DNA of 64,000 nucleotides from Prevotella sp. tf2-5 (GTDB lineage Bacteria; Bacteroidota; Bacteroidia; Bacteroidales; Bacteroidaceae). Below, piece by piece: positions 61,570-64,000 of the stretch. Below the pieces are notes generated by a model, which was given only the letters and a program-made list of their open reading frames with translations, did no database searches and was not told where the DNA came from. The stretch covers positions 184,003-248,002 of the forward strand of contig NZ_FOWK01000005.1 in the NCBI RefSeq assembly GCF_900115435.1, in the 5' to 3' direction. The position numbers and the translations under genes are program-made. How positions within the stretch are numbered: position 1 is the first letter of the stretch; the number at the start of each line of letters is the position of its first letter.

Positions 61570-62964
61570 ATGAAAATTACGAAATTATTCTTTATGGCTG
61601 CACTGGCACTGACATTTGCCGCCTGCAGCAACGATGACAACGACATTCAGAGTCCCGTCGAGCAGCCTGCAAAGGCAGAGGGCATCACCATCACCACCAC
61701 ACTGGCTCCGAAGACTAACGGTGCCACCAACCGCGCCGTAAGCGAGGGCACTAACGAGATTGTGGTCGAGTGGGCAGTGAATGAGCATATCGCTATCCTC
61801 TATACGAAGGACGCAACCCCGTACGCAGCCGATGCCACCATCACCGCAGTTGACGGCTCGGGCGCAGCCACCATCACGTTCACCGTGGAGGCCGGCACGC
61901 CCGACAACACCGCCTGTACGCTGGTCTATCCGCTCTCTGCAGCCAAGGATGACCACACGGGCGTGAAGGATGCCGCCACGCTGCTGGCCGATCAGGACGG
62001 CACGCTCTCGGCCAACCTCGACGTACGCGTGGGCGCAGGCACCATCCAGACCACTACGCCCGGCCTGACGGTCACCACCGATCCTGCAGCGCAGTTCTCC
62101 ATCTTCAAGTTCACGATTCAGAATATCAGCGCTGCAGCCAAGAGCGCAACGGAGTTCAAGGTCAGCGACGGCTCTGGCAACGTGATTACCACCGTTACGC
62201 CTACCGATGCCTCTGGTGAATTGTATGTAGCTCTGCCCGTCATGGCTGCCGGAACCTACTGGTTCAACGCCACCATTAACAGCAATCCCTACATTGCCAA
62301 AGCTACTGTCGGCACGGCAACAACAGCAGGCAATTATTACCAAAGCACGGTGAAGATGGCAACCATTGGCGACGTGATTCTTTCTGACGGCAAGTTTGCA
62401 GCACGGTCATCTACAGGAACGAAAGTGGCCATGATAGCCTATTTGGGTAGCGAGACAGGCGAAGCCGCTCCTTGCAACCATGGCTTGGCTCTGGCACTGA
62501 GCGATGAGAATAGTGGTAATACTTGCAAGTGGAGCACTTCGAAGACTAAGGTACACACGTATAACACCACGAATAGTAATAATTTCACCAGCGAGAGCGG
62601 CCTGCAGTACAATGATGCTACTCACAACTCCGACACTTATCCTGCCTTCAAGGCTGCGATAGCCAATAACAGTACTGCAGCGCCTACGGGCTGTTCTGCA
62701 TGGTTCCTGGCTTCAGGCTATCAGTGGAATAAGATGATTAATGCTTGTAAGAATGTATTAGGCACCAAAAATAACTATCAGGATTTGCGCAACGGCTTCA
62801 ATGGCATCTCAGGCGCTAGTAACTTGCAGTCGGCCTGCTACTGGTCAAGTACGGAGTACAATGACAAAAGGGCGTGGGACTTAAACTTCATCAATGGCAA
62901 TTGGTCCGACGACAAAAAGGACGACGCCTACACCTGCCGAGTTCGTGCCTGCCTCGCTTTTTAA
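61570..62964 (+). CDS. Fimbrillin-like lipoprotein with C-type-lectin-like variable C-terminus
   Basis: A 464-residue lipoprotein (signal MKITKLFFMAALALTFAAC, Cys 19, acidic tether SNDDNDIQ). Residues of about 35-270 resemble the Mfa/FimA-type fimbrillin N-terminal domain (VEWAVNEHIAILYTKDAT; ACTLVYPLSAAKDDH). The last 190 residues are a DUF1566/FGE-like C-type lectin fold (GCSAWFLASGYQWNKMINAC; LQSACYWSSTEYND) ending in RVRACLAF. Twelve codons in the last 40 are NNC forms that adenine mutagenesis of AAC would produce. With the hairpin at 62997-63012 this marks it as a likely target of a diversity-generating retroelement. It is probably a surface or pilus-tip ligand-binding protein. Confidence 0.82.
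   Translation: MKITKLFFMAALALTFAACSNDDNDIQSPVEQPAKAEGITITTTLAPKTNGATNRAVSEGTNEIVVEWAVNEHIAILYTKDATPYAADATITAVDGSGAATITFTVEAGTPDNTACTLVYPLSAAKDDHTGVKDAATLLADQDGTLSANLDVRVGAGTIQTTTPGLTVTTDPAAQFSIFKFTIQNISAAAKSATEFKVSDGSGNVITTVTPTDASGELYVALPVMAAGTYWFNATINSNPYIAKATVGTATTAGNYYQSTVKMATIGDVILSDGKFAARSSTGTKVAMIAYLGSETGEAAPCNHGLALALSDENSGNTCKWSTSKTKVHTYNTTNSNNFTSESGLQYNDATHNSDTYPAFKAAIANNSTAAPTGCSAWFLASGYQWNKMINACKNVLGTKNNYQDLRNGFNGISGASNLQSACYWSSTEYNDKRAWDLNFINGNWSDDKKDDAYTCRVRACLAF
62839..62961 (+). other. Putative variable region (VR) of a diversity-generating retroelement
   Basis: The final 41 codons of the fimbrillin-like gene. Many surface positions are GAC, ATC, TCC, GCC, TAC, ACC or TGC, all one or two adenine-substitutions from AAC, between invariant codons. 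It ends in a GC-rich stretch (GTGCCTGCCTCGC) fit for the homing-initiation site. No template repeat or reverse transcriptase is inside the window. Confidence 0.6.
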
Positions 62965-62996
62965 CCTATTTATCGATTTGCCAATTTATCTATTTT

Positions 62997-63012
62997 AGCC
63001 GCGACAGCGGCT
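62997..63012 (+). promoter_or_regulatory. Hairpin downstream of the variable region
   Basis: AGCCGC-GACA-GCGGCT, a perfect 6-bp stem with a GRNA-type tetraloop, 32 bp past the stop codon. Hairpins of this kind downstream of VR help retroelement homing in the Bordetella phage system. The inner 12-mer recurs at 63380-63391. Confidence 0.5.
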
Positions 63013-63040
63013 GCGCGATAGTCATGGGGACAGGCACCCT

Positions 63041-63071
63041 GTGCGATAAGAAAACAACAGGAGGGCGGTGC
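63041..63071 (+). repeat. Interspersed repeat, copy 1
   Basis: A 31-bp sequence beginning GTGCGATAAG and ending GGAGGGCGGTGC. A 32-bp near-copy lies at 63346-63377. Both follow a GGGGACA... / ...CCCT segment and adjoin a CCGCGACAGCGG hairpin. Confidence 0.6.
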
Positions 63072-63108
63072 AGCCGCCACGGCGAATGGCACGGCCCTCC
63101 TTCTTTTT
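63060..63108 (+). terminator. Terminator after fimbrillin-like gene
   Basis: GGAGGGC (63060-63066) pairs with GCCCTCC (63094-63100) around an inner GC-rich hairpin, then TTCTTTTT. Confidence 0.65.
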
Positions 63109-63136
63109 GCACCCTGATTTATAGACTTTTGTCGAT

Positions 63137-63355
63137 ATGAATATGAACCTGCTGTGTGTCATCTTGTTCGCCGTCGTGCTGATGCTTGTGGGTGTGTGCC
63201 TCTGGCAGCGACGAGTCATTCATAACAAGAACCGCGCAATTGTAAAATTCATCGATGAATCCATCAAGTACAAGAAACTATACTACAGTCTGCTAAATCA
63301 GATTAATCGGGCTAGATCGGGGACACACGGGGGCAGTGACCCTCTGTGCGATTAG
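63137..63355 (+). CDS. Small membrane protein ending inside a repeat
   Basis: A 72-residue product (MNMNLLCVILFAVVLMLVGV, a single N-terminal membrane helix, then a basic stretch WQRRVIHNKNRAIVKFID and a helical KYKKLYYSLLNQINRAR). The last 11 residues (GTHGGSDPLCD) are encoded by the interspersed repeat at 63310-63377, which supplies the stop codon, so the original C-terminus may have been longer. Lying 172 bp after the putative VR gene, it might belong to the same locus. No family is recognised. Confidence 0.5.
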   Translation: MNMNLLCVILFAVVLMLVGVCLWQRRVIHNKNRAIVKFIDESIKYKKLYYSLLNQINRARSGTHGGSDPLCD

Positions 63356-63377
63356 AAACTCAACAGGAGGGCGGTGC
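63346..63377 (+). repeat. Interspersed repeat, copy 2
   Basis: A near-copy of 63041-63071, followed at 63380-63391 by the hairpin CCGC-GACA-GCGG also found at 62999-63010. Confidence 0.6.
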
Positions 63378-63604
63378 CACCGCGACAGCGGCACGACCCA
63401 CCTTACTTCTAAACGTAGCCCCCAACTTACTAGACACTCAGGGACTGGTACCTGTCTCACTTGGAAAACAATGATGATGGCTCGGGCCCCGAATCATTCA
63501 GAAAAGACCCTTGTGAGTAACTGTTCGTTGTTGCCATAACTCTTCTTTTTATGGCGCAACGATGACAAGTTTAATAGGAAATTGCTACTTGATTCTCTTT
63601 TTCA

Positions 63605-63629
63605 TGCTCACAGGGGGATGAAGTGAGCA
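63605..63629. terminator. Hairpin TGCTCAC...GTGAGCA between converging genes
   Basis: TGCTCAC (63605-63611) pairs with GTGAGCA (63623-63629), followed by TTTTATT. It belongs to the CTCACAGGGG repeat family. Confidence 0.5.
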
Positions 63630-63631
63630 TT

Positions 63632-63928
63632 TTATTGTAGCCATGGATATTGCTGGTATAAACGTGCTGTCATTTCTTCGGAAGATACCCAATCACTCCA
63701 ATCACCATTCTCGGCCTTTTCAATGAATACTTCTGCCTCGTCTATACGGGCATTCAGTTCTTCCATTGTGTAAGGACCGATGCCTGGATCATAGTCATCC
63801 GACATGATTGGGTCGTCATCTATGACAGCACCTTCATAGCCGCTGCCAGTAGCTTTATATTCAACTATTGGTTCGCTGGCTATGCCAGTGTCTTCTTCTA
63901 CGAATCGTTGATAATTGTTCTCTTCCAT
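63632..63928 (-). CDS. Small acidic protein, antitoxin-like
   Basis: A 98-residue product from ATG 63928 (MEENNYQRFVEEDTGIASEP). The C-terminal half PYTMEELNARIDEAEVFIEK followed by GDWSDWVSSEEMTARL resembles the toxin-binding tail of small type II antitoxins in Bacteroidota. The N-terminal half is acidic and disordered (VIDDDPIMSDDYDPG). No toxin gene follows within 270 bp, so if it is an antitoxin it is solitary here. The -7 element TATCTTTG (complement of 63950-63957) is 22 bp upstream. Confidence 0.65.
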   Translation of the reverse strand: MEENNYQRFVEEDTGIASEPIVEYKATGSGYEGAVIDDDPIMSDDYDPGIGPYTMEELNARIDEAEVFIEKAENGDWSDWVSSEEMTARLYQQYPWLQ

Positions 63929-64000
63929 AGTTCTTTGCTTTTTATGATGCAAAGATACAATGTTTTTCCGATTTAGCAAAACATTCCAATCAAAAACTTG

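Noticed and set aside
62965..64000. Template repeat or reverse transcriptase for the putative variable region
   Set aside because: No second sequence resembling 62839-62961 and no reverse transcriptase motifs were seen in this window.

Overview
The window looks like chromosome of a Prevotella-type member of the Bacteroidota. Its promoters have the group's -33 TTTG / -7 TAnnTTTG form, for example at 15652-15682, 18330-18360, 21309-21339 and 54879-54909. It also carries LruC/DUF4842 lipoproteins, an S46 dipeptidyl peptidase, fimbrillin-like protein, TPR-HTH membrane regulator, and DUF3853/DUF5906 mobilization modules. Everything is read from the sequence without database searches, so family names are recognition calls.

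Region 1 (1-15573) starts with the 5' part of ribF and a tRNA-Met. A roughly 15 kb integrative mobilizable element follows, bounded by a perfect 35-bp direct repeat (487-521 and 15394-15428). Its leftward genes encode an integrase, a protein of unknown function, a DUF3853-like HTH protein, a primase-helicase, MobC, a MobA-like relaxase, a membrane protein and a second tyrosine recombinase. A structured, terminator-ended leader RNA (about 13252-13535) lies ahead of the integrase. The left end carries a surface-antigen operon. Its only good promoter sits in a 153-bp segment between 17-bp inverted repeats beside the second recombinase, which is the layout of a phase-variable promoter switch, here read in the OFF orientation. 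An ATPase/nuclease gene with operator-like boxes over its promoter, four 23-bp iterons and a broken tRNA copy form the right end.

Region 2 (15578-24953) is a cluster of secreted lipoproteins of the LruC/DUF4842 kind. It has two tandem paralogues with duplicated promoters, two further relatives, a decayed gene fragment, a 22-bp-period palindromic array and a small retropepsin-like protease.

Region 3 (25031-54525) is mostly housekeeping: SpmAB-like membrane protein, flippase, S46 peptidase, DEAD-box helicase (TTG start), anaerobic ribonucleotide reductase with activase, LOG protein, GH43, tRNA-Leu, mannose-1-phosphate guanylyltransferase, HIT, GreA, PAP2 phosphatase plus epimerase, RNase R, GH28, C1-type peptidase, CysS, acetyl-CoA hydrolase/transferase, GH3-like protein, Big_5 lipoprotein, DUF3108 protein and an aldo/keto reductase. 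Short tandem repeats of 7 or 9 bp recur between and inside these genes.

Region 4 (54580-64000) is accessory. It holds a TPR-HTH regulator, a frameshifted sorting-tail protein, a lipoprotein, and a primase / DUF5675 / P5-like cassette flanked by a 147-bp inverted repeat that has replaced the primase N-terminus. Next comes a fimbrillin-like lipoprotein whose C-terminal C-type-lectin-like segment has the codon signature and downstream hairpin of a diversity-generating retroelement target. The main candidates for undescribed biology are the promoter switch on the mobile element, the retroelement target, the integrase leader RNA and a pair of short KP/LL-SG peptides next to surface proteins.
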